In this document: positions 22,757 to 34,537 of the stretch, piece after piece
Position numbering within the stretch: the stretch's first letter is position 1
Layout: each line of letters opens with the position of its first letter
NCBI RefSeq assembly: GCF_022965805.1
Contig: NW_027331409.1
Location: 84,135 to 148,134 of the forward strand
Origin: Primulina eburnea
Taxonomy: Eukaryota > Streptophyta > Magnoliopsida > Lamiales > Gesneriaceae
Length of the DNA stretch: 64,000 bases
Direction: 5' to 3'
Notes under the pieces: generated by a model
Seen by the model: the letters and a program-made list of their open reading frames with translations, nothing else
What the model was told of the DNA's origin: nothing
Databases searched by the model: none
Program-made: the position numbers and the translations under genes

Positions 22757-25119
22757 GTAAACATTTTAATTAACTCTACTTCTTGGGTATTAGATACCGG
22801 TTGTGACTCACATCTCTGTAATGGGTTACAGGTGATGGGAAGAAGTAGGAAGCTTAAGGAAGGTGTGACCTTCTTGAGGATGGGCAATGGAGCAAGAGTT
22901 GCTGCCAAGACCTTAAGAGATGTTTACTTATTGTTGAACAATAGTTTTAAGTTAATTAAGAGATGTTTGTTTGTACCTTTTTGATGAAAAAACATTATTT
23001 CCATTTCTATTGTGATAAAGATGGATATTCTTGTTTATTTAGCAAAGGTGTTTGCAACATTTACAAGAATGAATGTTTAATTGGTACTTGAGAACTTGAA
23101 AACGATCTCTATAACTTAAAATTAAAAGATATTCCATTAAATGTCCATTCAAAGGCAGACACCATATGAGATATGGATGGGTAAGCCTCCCAAATATTCT
23201 TATCTTAGAATATGGGGAGCCCTGCTTATGTGAAGCAGGTAGTGGGAGATAAATTGGATTGTTGATCCATTTTATGTTACTTTGTGGGATATCCAAGGAA
23301 TTAAGTTGGATATCATTTCTATCATCCCCAAGAAACAAAAGTGTTTGTTTCTAGGAATGCAACCTTTTTGGGAAAAGGATTTTCTATTGGATAGAAAAAG
23401 GGAGATGATAGAACTCGAAGATGTTCGAGAGACACCCACAGTTATAGAACCCACACCCAAAGAGCCAAGAGAGGAGATACAAGCTCCTAGAAGATACGAG
23501 AAAGTCTCGAGACCACCTATGAGGTATGGTCAGCTTCTTGAAGAAGGCCATGATGAGCCTAACCATGGATGTGATCCATGGACCTTCAAGGAAGCGTTAT
23601 CTGATGCCGATTCATCCAAGTGGCTTGAAGCAATGGAATCTGAGATGAATTCCATGCATTCGAACCAAGTGTAGGATCTTGTGGATCCACCTGTGGGAAC
23701 TGTTCCCACAGGGACTTGGGGAGGATGGGAAGGTGTTGACCTTCAAGGCGCGATTGGTGGCAAAAGGATGTACTCAAAGACAAGGAGTTGACTTTGAGGA
23801 AACCTTTTCCCAATCGCAATGTTCAAGTCCATAAGGATTTTATTAGCCATAGCTGCATAGTATGACTATGAGATATGGCAGATGGATGTCAAGACAAACT
23901 TTCTTAAATGGGGATTTTAAGAAAGTTATTTACATGTCTAAACCTGAAGGGTTTACATCTATCGGAAGTGAGCATATGGTATGCAAACTTCAGAGATCTA
24001 TTTATGATCTAAAGCAGGCATCTAGGAGTTGGAACCTCAGATTCGACAGTACAATCAAATAGTTTGATTTACTGTGAATCATGAGGGACCCTATGTGTAT
24101 AAGAAGGTCAGTGGGAGTGTTGTGACATTCCTGGTGCTTTATGTTGATGACATTCTAATCTTTGGGAATGATGTAGGAATGTTGCAATCAACAAAGATAT
24201 GGTTAGCGAGTAAGTTCTCGATGAAGGACTTGGGTGAAGCATCTTTTGTATTGGGATACAGATCTATTGAGATAGATCGAAAAGATGACTTGGTCTCACC
24301 CAGTCCACATACATGATACCATCGTGAAGCGGTTCTCGATGGATGCGTCCTTGAGAGGACATCTACCAATGTGTCATGGCGTGTCCCTATCCAAGTCTGT
24401 CTCCTGAGACTGATGCAGAGATAGTGACGATGACACGCATTCCGTATGCTTCGGCAATTGGTAATATCATGTATGGGATGATATCTACACGTCCTGACGT
24501 GGCGTTTTCACTATGTGTAGTGAAAAGATATCAATCGAACCCCGGTCTTCCACAACTAGAAAGCTGTGAAAGACATCCTCAAGTTGTTGAGAAGGACCAA
24601 TAAGTTGTTCTTGGTCTATGGGGGTAGAGAACTGAAATTGGAAGGCTATACCGACTCTAGCTTCCAAAGCGATATCGATAACTCGAAGTCAACCTCTAGG
24701 TTTGTATTCATGCTCAAAGGTGCTGCTGTCTCTTGGAAGAGTTCCAAGCAAGACAATATTACGGATTCCAGCACAGAGGCCGAATACATTGCTGCATCAG
24801 ATGCAGCAAGGGAGGCTGTTTGGATAAGGAATTTCGTCTAAGAGTTGGACGTCATTCCTAATGGAGTTGCTCCTATCCCGGTGTTGTGTGACAACACGGG
24901 AGCTATAGCTCAAGCAAAGGAGCCAAGGTCTCATCAGAATCCAAACTCGTATTGAGAAAGTACCACATCCTCGGAGAGATTGTGGAAAGAAGAGTAGTGT
25001 CTATTGACAAAGTCGGCTCCGCAGATTATGTTGTTGATCCACTAGCTAAGCCTTTACCTGGACCATTATTCGACAAGCATCGCGAATCAATGGGTTTTAT
25101 GCATATGGGTAGTTGGCTC
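22757..25119 (+). pseudogene. Ruined copia pol (protease, RT, RNase H remnants), copy 1
   Basis: Degenerate pol with many stops, frameshifts and a large deletion. Visible in order: protease (WVLDTGCDSHLCNG near 22784, DTG motif kept); then a jump, with the integrase core missing, to a post-integrase piece (PYEIWMGKPPKYSYLRIWG near 23160); RT pieces (EAMESEMNSMH near 23630; DVKTNFLNGDF near 23890; LYVDDILIFGND near 24140, catalytic YVDD still readable); and RNase H (TEAEYIAASDAAREAVW near 24775). A stop interrupts the RNase H tail near 24839. Most breaks are shared with copia 2 at 46173-48538, so pol was dead before the two copies separated. Confidence 0.88.
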
Positions 25120-25125
25120 TAGTGC

Positions 25126-25135
25126 AAGTGGGAGA
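25126..25135 (+). promoter_or_regulatory. Polypurine tract, copia 1
   Basis: aagtgggaga ends just before the 3' LTR start (25137). This is the usual plus-strand priming site. Confidence 0.75.
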
Positions 25136-25136
25136 T

Positions 25137-27334
25137 TGTTAGAGTAGGTGCCCGTCGAGCCAAGTGTTGGCCGAGTGTTCACAATGAAACTCTATGTATA
25201 AGCAATCTTTATTTTAATAATATTTGAAATTATTATTTTGGCAAATCTTTATCTGTATACCCATGCTAGCTGCATAGATAAAGCCCTTGAATATACAAAT
25301 AGTAGAAAGAATATGAGATGCTCATATGATGAGTATCATGAAACTCATATTTGTAATACTGTATATTCTAAACGGTTCCTAGTCGATTCAGCCGCCACTA
25401 AGAAGGATATAGGCCGCTAGAGTTCGAGACTAGTATCTGCGATGTGAGTACCATGTTTCATTGGTAGGGGACATTGTGATGTCCGAACATGCAGATAGGT
25501 GCACCTTGTAGAGTGCACTGAACAACCCTCCATAAAAGGACTTTCCAAGTGGTTCTCACTTATCGAGTGGAAATGTCCTAGTTTATGGTTGTACAGAATT
25601 AGTCCTTATGACCCGGGACAACATTGAGACTCTATGTGCTAGAATTACACTTTGACTTGTTTACCGACTCTTATGGGGTCATCAGGTGGCAAGGTTGGGT
25701 GTTCTGTCGAAACACATAGGAGTCGATGCATTGTAGTCGGGGATTCACCGCTTACCTTCGGGTATGGATATCCTATGTGTTATCATGTGTATGTAGATCG
25801 AAATCTCTGGCCAGAGTATGGTTGTAATTATGAAAGGTGTTTCATAGATTACACCATCGATGCAACTACGACATGACACATAGTATCGATTCATTGACAA
25901 CTCTCGATAAACCAATGGTTGTCGAATCGATCGGGATATATGAGTTGAAGGGACCGTACTGTGCGCTAACCATAATTGAATGGTTCTTGCAGGCACTATC
26001 ATGTGATACCTAGGGAATCACGTAAGCGATGCTGCTAGGCGTTTAACGTGATTGGTTGGGTACTATCAGACTTGAGTTCTGACGTTCTTATTATCAAGGT
26101 GTTGATAAGTAAGAATGGAGCAATTAGGGTATGCTCGAATAAGGACATGTTTAGTCCGAATCACATGGAGATGTGAACCCACGGCTAGTTGTATCAATGA
26201 ACCATTGAGGGCCACACAAGTACTAGCTTTGTAAATCCCGATGAGAAGTAAAATAGTTCAATGTGTTGAACGGCTTATAAAGGAGTTTATAAGCGTAAGT
26301 AAAATTAGAAGTTTGACTTCTATAAAGGAGAAAATGGTTCAATGTGTTGAACGGCTTATAAATGTGTTTATAAGCGTAAAGAAAAATAGAAGTATGACTT
26401 CTATGAGAGAAATATAAATTTTAATTTATGAAAGTGTTCCTAGATTAAAATTTGGCCAAGTAAATAATGTAGTTGAAAATTGTGATTTTCATAAACATTA
26501 TTGGGGACTAAATTAAATTAATTCAAGTGTTGAATTAATTAAACACTAGTAGACCTAGTAGAGTCTAAATAATTAAAATTAATTCAAGTGTTGAATTAAT
26601 TAAATAATATTGAGTCTTGTAGAGCTCAATTAAAATAATTATTTAACTAGTGGGACTTGAATAAATTCAAGTAGTATTTAATTAATCTCAAATATGTTTG
26701 AGATAATTAAAATTTAGTCCATGGTTTTTAATGTGTTAAAAACCATATAATATATGTGAGACATGCTAGGGTTTGCATGCTTGGGAGGTGAAGAGTCTTG
26801 AATACTTTTGATTAAAAAATTGCAAAGGCATACAACTTTTGTATCTAACTTTTTGCAACCCCAAGAGAACTCTTCCCTCCTCCATTCCACTCAACTTGGC
26901 CGAAAATTCTCCTCCCAATTTCTCTCCATTTTTCTCTTCTTGTGTGTTCTTCAATTTGTTGAGGAACACTACACTTCTCTTTGAAAAATCCTCACATTTT
27001 TCTAGTGCAAATTGTGAGGGGATCTACCTAGTTGGTGGTGGGCCTAATTTGAAGGAAAGCTTCAAGGATTTGGAGGAGAGCTTGTAGATTCATCTTCCAT
27101 TCAAGAGCTTTGTTGCTAGTCAACAAAGTTGGAGCCACAATCAACTTTTAAAGTTGATAGGTAAAATTTTCTCAACACCCTATGCTTGAAAGTTGAGATT
27201 TTTGTATATGTTTGCACAACTAGTACATGGTGTTCATTTTTGATAAATATTCTTGAAAAATTTCGGTTTTCATGATTAATAAAATATTTTGTGCTTCCGT
27301 TGCGATTTTGAACACCGTATATCGATCCCTTTCA
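25137..27334 (+). repeat. Copia element 1, 3' LTR
   Basis: 2198 bp with the same ends as the 5' LTR and no mismatch noticed. The stem-loop chain recurs at about 25247-26746. It is directly followed by satellite starting at gttttctac, with no matching target duplication. Confidence 0.95.
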
Positions 27335-27437
27335 GTTTTCTACTACTTGTCATCCTCGAACGGATGGACAAACTGAAGTTGTCAATAGAACTTTGGGAAA
27401 ACTTTTGCGTGCTATTCTTAAAAAGAACTTGGATTGA

Positions 27438-29255
27438 CATTTCTATAGACTTTATTTTGGGGTTGCCTAGTACTAAGAAGGGGAGGGATTCTATTTTTGT
27501 TGTTGTGGATAGATTCTCTAATATGGCACATTTTATAGCTTGTCATAAAACCGATGATGCTTCAAACATGGCGGATTTGTTCTTTAGAGAAGTCGTTAGG
27601 TTGCATGGCATGCCTATGACAATTGTTTCTGGTCGCGATGTAAAATTCTTGAGTTACTTTTGGAAGACTTTATGGGCTAAATTTGGCACAAAATTGTTGT
27701 TTTCTACTACTTGTCATCCTCGAACGGATGGACACACAGAAGTTGTCAATAGAACTTTGGGAAAACTTTTGCGTGCTATTCTTAAAAAGAACTTGGATTG
27801 ACATTTCTATAGACTTTATTTTGGGGTTGCCTAGTACTAAGAAGGGGAGGGATTCTATTTTTGTTGTTGTGGATAGATTCTCTAAGATGGCACATTTTAT
27901 AGCTTGTCATAAAACCGATGATGCTTCAAACATGGCGGATTTGTTCTTTAGAGAAGTCGTTAGGTTGCATGGCATGCCTATGACTATTGTTTCTGGTCGC
28001 GATGTAAATTCTTGAGTTACTTTTGGAAGATTTTATGGGCTAAACTTGGCACAAAATTGTTGTTTTCTACTACTTGTCATCCTCGAACGGATGGACAAAC
28101 TGAAGTTGTCAATAGAACTTTGGGAACACTTTTGCGTGCTATTCTTAAAAAGAACTTAGATTGACATTTCTATGGACTTTATTTTGGTGTTGCCTAGGAC
28201 TAAGAAGGGGAGGGATTCTATTTTTGTTGTTGTGGATAGATTCTCTAAGATGGCACATTTTATAGCTTGTCATAAAACCGATGATGCTTCAAACATGGTG
28301 GATTTGTTCTTTAGAGAAGTCGTTAGGTTGCATGGCATGCCTAGGACTATTGTTTCTGGTCGCGATGTTAAATTCTTGAGTCACTATTGGAAGACTTTAT
28401 GGGCTAAACTTGGCACAAAATTGTTGTTTTCTACTACTTGTCATCCTCGAACGGATGGACAAACTGAAGTTGTCAATAGAACTTTGGGAAAACTTTTGCG
28501 TGCTATTATTAAAAAGAACTTGGATTGACATTCATATAGACTTTATTTTGGGGTTGCCTAGTAATAAGAAGGGGAGGGATTCTATTTTTGTTGTTGTGGA
28601 TAGATTCTCTAAGATGGCACATTTTATAGCTTGTCATAAAACCGATGATGCTTCAAACATCGCGGATTTGTTCTTTAGAGAAGTCGTTAGGTTGCATGGC
28701 ATGCCTATGACTCTTGTTTCTAGTCGCGATGTAAATTCTTGAGTTACTTTTGGAAGACTTTATGGGCTAAACTTGGCACAAAATTGTTGTTTTCTATTAC
28801 TTTTCAGCCTCGAACGGATGGACAAACTGAAGTTGTCAATAGAACTTTGGGAACACTTTTGCGTGCTATTCTTAAAAAGAACTTAGATTGACATTTCTAT
28901 GGACTTTATTTTGGTGTTGCCTAGGACTAAGAAGGGGAGGGATTCTATTTTTGTTGTTGTGGATAGATTCTCTAAGATGGCACATTTTATAGCTTGTCAT
29001 AAAACCGATGATGCTTCAAACATGGCGGATTTGTTCTTTAGAGAAGTCGTTAGGTCGCATGGCATGCCTAGGATTATTGTTTCTGGTCGCGATGTTAAAT
29101 TCTTGAGTCACTATTGGAAGACTTTATGGGCTAAACTTGGCACAAAATTGTTGTTTTCTATTACTTTTCAGCCTCGAACGGATGGACAAACTGAAGTTGT
29201 CAATAGAACTTTGGGAACACTTTTGCGTGCTATTCTTAAAAAGAACTTGGATTGA
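27438..29255 (+). repeat. Five-unit higher-order repeat, copy 1 (1818 bp)
   Basis: Order of variants: PMTIVSG/KFGTK; PMTIVSG; VLPRTK with MVD and HYW; PSNK with PMTLVSS; VLPRTK with HYW. Matching units in the next copy are displaced by 1817-1819 bp. Confidence 0.85.
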
Positions 29256-30902
29256 CATTTCTATAGACTTTATTTTGGGGTTGCCTAGTACTAAGAAGGG
29301 GAGGGATTCTATTTTTGTTGTTGTGGATAGATTCTCTAAGATGGCACATTTTATAGCTTGTCATAAAACCGATGATGCTTCAAACATGGCGGATTTGTTC
29401 TTTAGAGAAGTCGTTAGGTTGCATGGCATGCCTATGACAATTGTTTCTGGTCGCGATGTAAAATTCTTGAGTTACTTTTGGAAGACTTTATGGGCTAAAT
29501 TTGGCACAAAATTGTTGTTTTCTACTACTTGTCATCCTCGAACGGATGGACACACAGAAGTTGTCAATAGAACTTTGGGAAAACTTTTGCGTGCTATTCT
29601 TAAAAAGAACTTGGATTGACATTTCTATAGACTTTATTTTGGGGTTGCCTAGTACTAAGAAGGGAGGGATTCTATTTTTGTTGTTGTGGATAGATTCTCT
29701 AAGATGGCACATTTTATAGCTTGTCATAAAACCGATGATGCTTCAAACATGGCGGATTTGTTCTTTAGAGAAGTCGTTAGGTTGCATGGCATGCCTATGA
29801 CTATTGTTTCTGGTCGCGATGTAAAATTCTTGAGTTACTTTTGGAAGATTTTATGGGCTAAACTTGGCACAAAATTGTTGTTTTCTACTACTTGTCATCC
29901 TCGAACGGATGGACAAACTGAAGTTGTCAATAGAACTTTGGGAACACTTTTGCGTGCTATTCTTAAAAAGAACTTAGATTGACATTTCTATGGACTTTAT
30001 TTTGGTGTTGCCTAGGACTAAGAAGGGGAGGGATTCTATTTTTGTTGTTGTGGATAGATTCTCTAAGATGGCACATTTTATAGCTTGTCATAAAACCGAT
30101 GATGCTTCAAACATGGTGGATTTGTTCTTTAGAGAAGTCGTTAGGTTGCATGGCATGCCTAGGACTATTGTTTCTGGTCGCGATGTTAAATTCTTGAGTC
30201 ACTATTGGAAGACTTTATGGGCTAAACTTGGCACAAAATTGTTGTTTTCTACTACTTGTCATCCTCGAACGGATGGACAAACTGAAGTTGTCAATAGAAC
30301 TTTGGGAAAACTTTTGCGTGCTATTATTAAAAAGAACTTGGATTGACATTTCTATAGACTTTATTTTGGGGTTGCCTAGTAATAAGAAGGGGAGGGATTC
30401 TATTTTTGTTGTTGTGGATAGATTCTCTAAGATGGCACATTTTATAGCTTGTCATAAAACCGATGATGCTTCAAACATCGCGGATTTGTTCTTTAGAGAA
30501 GTCGTTAGGTTGCATGGCATGCCTATGACTCTTGTTTCTAGTCGCGATGTAAAATTCTTGAGTTACTTTTGGAAGACTTTATGGGCTAAACTTGGCACAA
30601 AATTGTTGTTTTTTATTACTTTTCAGCCTCGAACGGATGGACAAACTGAAGTTGTCAATAGAACTTTGGGAACACTTTTGCGTGCTATTCTTAAAAAGAA
30701 CTTAGATTGACATTTCTATGGACTTTATTTTGGTGTTGCCTAGGACTAAGAAGGGGAGGGATTCTATTTTTGTTGTTGTGGATAGATTCTCTAAGATGGC
30801 ACATTTTATAGCTTGTCATAAAACCGATGATGCTTCAAACATTGTGGATTTGTTCTTTAGAGAAGTCGTTAGGTTGCATGGCATGCCTAGGACTATTGAT
30901 TC
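29256..30902 (+). repeat. Five-unit higher-order repeat, copy 2 (interrupted)
   Basis: Same five-unit order as 27438-29255. The fifth unit is cut by the gypsy insertion at 30903. Shared rare variants (attattaaaaag, agtaataagaag, tctagtcgcgatgta) make independent origin unlikely. Confidence 0.85.
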
Positions 30903-31430
30903 TGTGGGGACCCGGACGATAATCAAGTTCTTAATCATCATTGGGACTAATTAATCAATTATATACAGGGTCTAAAAATTTTTCTTTTAATATACAAAGC
31001 GGAAACGTAATGTAATTCAATTCAAATTACATATTAAACATAAACATACACATCCTGTATGATCTACAAGTATTCAACTAGGTTCAAATACTACAATCAA
31101 GTAATAAAACCTATCTATGTCCAAGTCCGGAATCACCACGCTAATCTCGATCTTTCTTCACCTCTGTGACCCTGAACCTGCCCCACCTGTTGTCATGCAC
31201 GCATACAAACAAGACAACAGCCGGATAACTCCGGTGAGATATGAATATCCCAGTATAAACAATGTAAACATGCAATCATATAAAAACATATATAAAAGCA
31301 TATAATTAACATTCATAACATGTATCAAATCAGAAACATAAATCAATAATAAGTAATGAATCGCACTCAGACTCAAACAACGCGTCGTCTCAGACTCGAC
31401 TCAACTCTAACCTAGGGATCCCGATGTCTG

Positions 31431-31670
31431 GGCGAAACAGCCACAGAATTGACGACTCAGTCAAGATTTAAGCGAATCAGCCAATAGCTAGGCGAAACAG
31501 CCGATAGCTAGACGAATCAGTCAATAGATAGACGAATCAGTAAATATATAGACGAATGAGTCAATAAATAAGCGAATCAGCCAATAGCTAGGCGAACCAG
31601 CCGATAGCTAGACGAATCAGTCGGTGACTAGGCGACTCAGCCAATGACTAAACAATTCAGCAGTCCATAC
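31431..31670 (-). repeat. 20-bp tandem repeat in the 3' LTR
   Basis: Twelve exact-length 20-bp units of the type gacgaatcagtcaatagcta (window strand). Units 3-5 recur as units 8-10, giving a 100-bp super-period. It lies downstream of the TATA tract in element sense, so it would be transcribed. The other LTR has the same block at 36628-36867. Confidence 0.9.
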
Positions 31671-32446
31671 ATGCAGTTGCTATAAATCAATAAAATACAA
31701 ACATCAATCCCAACAATTACAAATATCAATGTAATAACTAAGTATGTGATTTAGGGAGACTCGAGTCAAACCTTACTCGAGTTGTGCAATCCCAACTCAA
31801 CATTAATTTATACCTTTCTTTCTGTTACTCTGAGTCTGTCGAAGTCTCGAACCCCAAGCCTGTCAATACTCAATCTGACATGACAATATCGAGGAGTATA
31901 ATATCAATACATTACTCCAATCAAATCTGTTCTGCTCAATACTCAGTCTAATTCAGTATCGATGGCATAACGGTATAATATCTATATACCTAACAATACC
32001 ATATCAATCAGATATTAATTCTAATATCTCATACTCGATAACAACTCAATTCTGATATCAATTCTCAATCAACTCAACTCTAAAAATCATAACAATTTCA
32101 TATGGTATCTGTTCCTCAGTCCGGTTTCGATTATACGATGTCTAACATGCCAAGAACATCATATATGAATCATATCAGATTCTGACAATACCATAATTTC
32201 AAATCATATCAAAACGTAGCAAAACTTACGTCCAGTTGTAGCCTACGTCGATAGGAACTCGGTACCGCAGTCGGATTCAAAATCGGACGGACGGATTTTA
32301 TAGAAATCACAAGTCTATGCGTCGAACCCTTTCTTTCCCTCTTGCCTCGTTTTCCTTCGTTTCTGAAGAATTGAGATACATATGTATATATATATATACA
32401 CACGTTGCCTTCAATAGACCAAGTGGCGATTTGAGAATCTGCATGC

Positions 32447-32590
32447 CGCGCGCATATGCGCCACTCTTCTCGCGCATATGCGCTGAACCTACTGTCCCTC
32501 CCGCGCATATGCGCCCTCTACGTCGCGCATATGCGCCGATCCTTCTGGACAGGTCGCGCATATGCGCGAATTATCTCGCGCATATGCACC
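32447..32590 (-). repeat. Six CGCGCATATGCG words in the 3' LTR
   Basis: Palindromic word GCGCATATGCGC repeated six times at about 22-25 bp spacing, upstream of the TATA tract in element sense. The last copy is mutated (catatgcacc). Repeated at 37644-37787 in the other LTR. Confidence 0.9.
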
Positions 32591-32592
32591 GA

Positions 32593-32632
32593 GATGTTCG
32601 GTCGAACATCTTGAGATGTTCGGTTGAACATC
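32593..32632 (-). repeat. Pair of GATGTTCG-CGAACATC palindromes
   Basis: Two 18-bp palindromes (32593-32610 and 32615-32632) with 8-bp arms. In the other LTR the first of the pair (37790-37807) is fully symmetrical (centre ggcc). Confidence 0.85.
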
Positions 32633-32788
32633 TTCGCTTATAATGTAACAATGCCCGGCCTCTTCATTTGAGTTCCTATAACCTCAATCATGTCAATTGA
32701 TCAATAAATCATTCCAGATTAATCTTAAATTACGGTAATTATACCCAAATCATTTCAGATTACGGTAATTAGATTCTTGGGCCTTACA

Positions 32789-32803
32789 TTTCTCCCCCTC
32801 TTA
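32789..32803 (-). promoter_or_regulatory. Polypurine tract of the minus-strand gypsy element
   Basis: On the minus strand taagagggggagaaa lies directly before the LTR start. Just upstream is the block gttcgaggacgaactc (32810-32825), also present before the polypurine tract of the right-edge element. Confidence 0.85.
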
Positions 32804-32825
32804 GATCTGAGTTCGTCCTCGAACT

Positions 32826-34537
32826 CGCAAACAATCAATTCAGATATATCATAAGAAATGGATAACAGAGTTTAATCAGAAAACTCATCTCAGTGAATCC
32901 ATTCTGAAATCAATCTCACAATACTGGCTATACTATGTCCGTATAAACCAATCTACAGTTCATCACATATCCGTGCCATCTGCTGTTATCAAAGACATCT
33001 ACAGTCTTCAGCTTCAAATACCACTCGTCATCATCTGACGTTGGTTTCTTAAAGCTGTCCATTCTGAACTATCTTCATCTTCCTTCGAATTTTCTTCAAA
33101 AGAAATCTGTAGTATTCACCGTATACTGTCTTGTCTATAACTATCTCATTACCCATCTGATAAGCTGATAGTTATTGTCACACAGTGATAATAAGTCATA
33201 TCAAGTAGTGCTAACATCCAGCACTAAAGCTGTACCAAAATCTTCCAATCTCTGGCTAATACATTCTGACGGTCTGTCAATCTGTAAATTCATCTAAAAG
33301 AGAGTTCATGATATAGTCTATCACAAGTACACAATCAATCAAAATCACAATCTGATATAATCTACTGTGGCATTCTGATCTTTCTGACAACTTTTCTGAC
33401 ATCAATCTGTGTCATTGGGTCATGTTTGTACGTAATCTGGTACAAACTGATAGCTATAGATTGAACAATCTGTCAATCTGAATCATATCATATTACACAA
33501 TCTGTAAAAATGACGGTAATTTCATTGCACAGGCTATAGAAATGTACTCCCATTTCTATTTAGAATTTTACAATTCTGTAATAAATCTTCTGATTTCTAT
33601 CTTTCTATCTTTTCTGTTAGCAATTTAGACATATCAGTACAATTTCTGCCAACATTTCAATACATTTCTGTTATAACTGATCTCATCTGTCTATATCACC
33701 ACTATCTGTTAGAATACAATACAGTCGCAATCATCAGACTGAACACTAAATCCACGACTGTAAGTTTCTGACAATATCTGTCATTTCTGATTCGAACTAT
33801 TTGATATACACAAATCAGTTAATAACATAAATTAAAGAGGAAATACCTACCTGGTATTCGGCTCTGACTATTACTATCAAGCTTTGCTGTACAATTCTGA
33901 CACATCTGATATCACAGAATAATCAATCTCATACAACCTACACAATCACATATCTGTTGCTCTGATTGACACTCTGTTCAGACTATCGATATTGAGTTCT
34001 AACCATTCTAATCAGCTTTTTGAACTGCTAACGTTTCAACATCAGCTCTGGTCCGGATGGTACAATGTAATCTCCATTGTCTACAATCTGTCTTAAACAC
34101 TTATTCAGAATAAGCATCAATATTCAATCCGATTCAAGGCTAAAATCAATCTCTGATTGGAATCAGATCTGAAGTCTTATCAGAGAAAAGATTAATAACT
34201 TTCATATCATTGGTAAATCAGCCAATGATAGACTCAATTTCAGTAAATCAACTGAATACATAAGGAGTCACTCTGCTCCTTTCTGTAATAATCGAGTCAT
34301 AGCTAGTACGAATATCAAAGGAATTCTCAGTCTAGAATTCTTATCGTACAATATTCATCTCTTGATCATCTCAGGTCTGATTCTCACTATCTTCTGGAAC
34401 TAATCTATGGTAGCTTTGTACTTGATCAGCATATCACTATCAATAATGCCGTCCCAAAATCAGAGAACACTGGCACAATGCAAGCTACCACACGATCTAA
34501 CTCGATCTCATTCTCATCCTACTGTAGTATACAAGAT
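32826..34537 (-). other. Non-coding filler in place of pol
   Basis: About 1.7 kb of AT-rich sequence with many short ctgata/tctgac-like words on the window strand. I see no RT, RNase H or integrase motif on either strand. It sits where pol should be, so pol was deleted or replaced. Confidence 0.6.

Larger units (their letters stand above)
17865..27334 (+). mobile_element. Gag-only Ty1/copia element, copy 1
   Basis: 9470-bp LTR retrotransposon: LTR (17865-20062), primer site, long leader, open gag, ruined pol, polypurine tract, LTR (25137-27334). Both LTRs are 2198 bp and I noticed no difference between them, which suggests a very recent insertion. The domain remnants (protease, then RT, then RNase H) are copia-like. 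There is no target-site duplication: the left flank ends ggctaaaac and the right flank begins gttttctac, skipping about 16 bp of the satellite unit, with a further deletion of about 33 bp on the left. With an open gag and dead pol it fits the gag-only non-autonomous type (TR-GAG). Confidence 0.92.
27335..30902 (+). repeat. Integrase-core satellite, block 2 (about 10 units)
   Basis: Same 364-bp unit and orientation as block 1, but with its own variants: ctatagac, PSTK or [22 protein letters not shown]. It shows a five-unit higher-order repeat. It ends at the target site (gattc, 30898-30902) of the minus-strand gypsy element and resumes in phase at 37986. Confidence 0.95.
30903..32788 (-). repeat. 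3' LTR of the minus-strand gypsy element
   Basis: 1886 bp. In element sense it holds, in order, two GATGTTCG..CGAACATC palindromes, six CGCGCATATGCG-type words, a TA tract (32381-32399 on the window strand), a 20-bp tandem repeat and the terminal GGGTCCCCACA. Confidence 0.93.

Noticed and set aside
31431..31670. CRISPR-like array
   Set aside because: Units are contiguous 20-bp tandem repeats with no unique spacers, inside a plant LTR, and duplicated in the other LTR.
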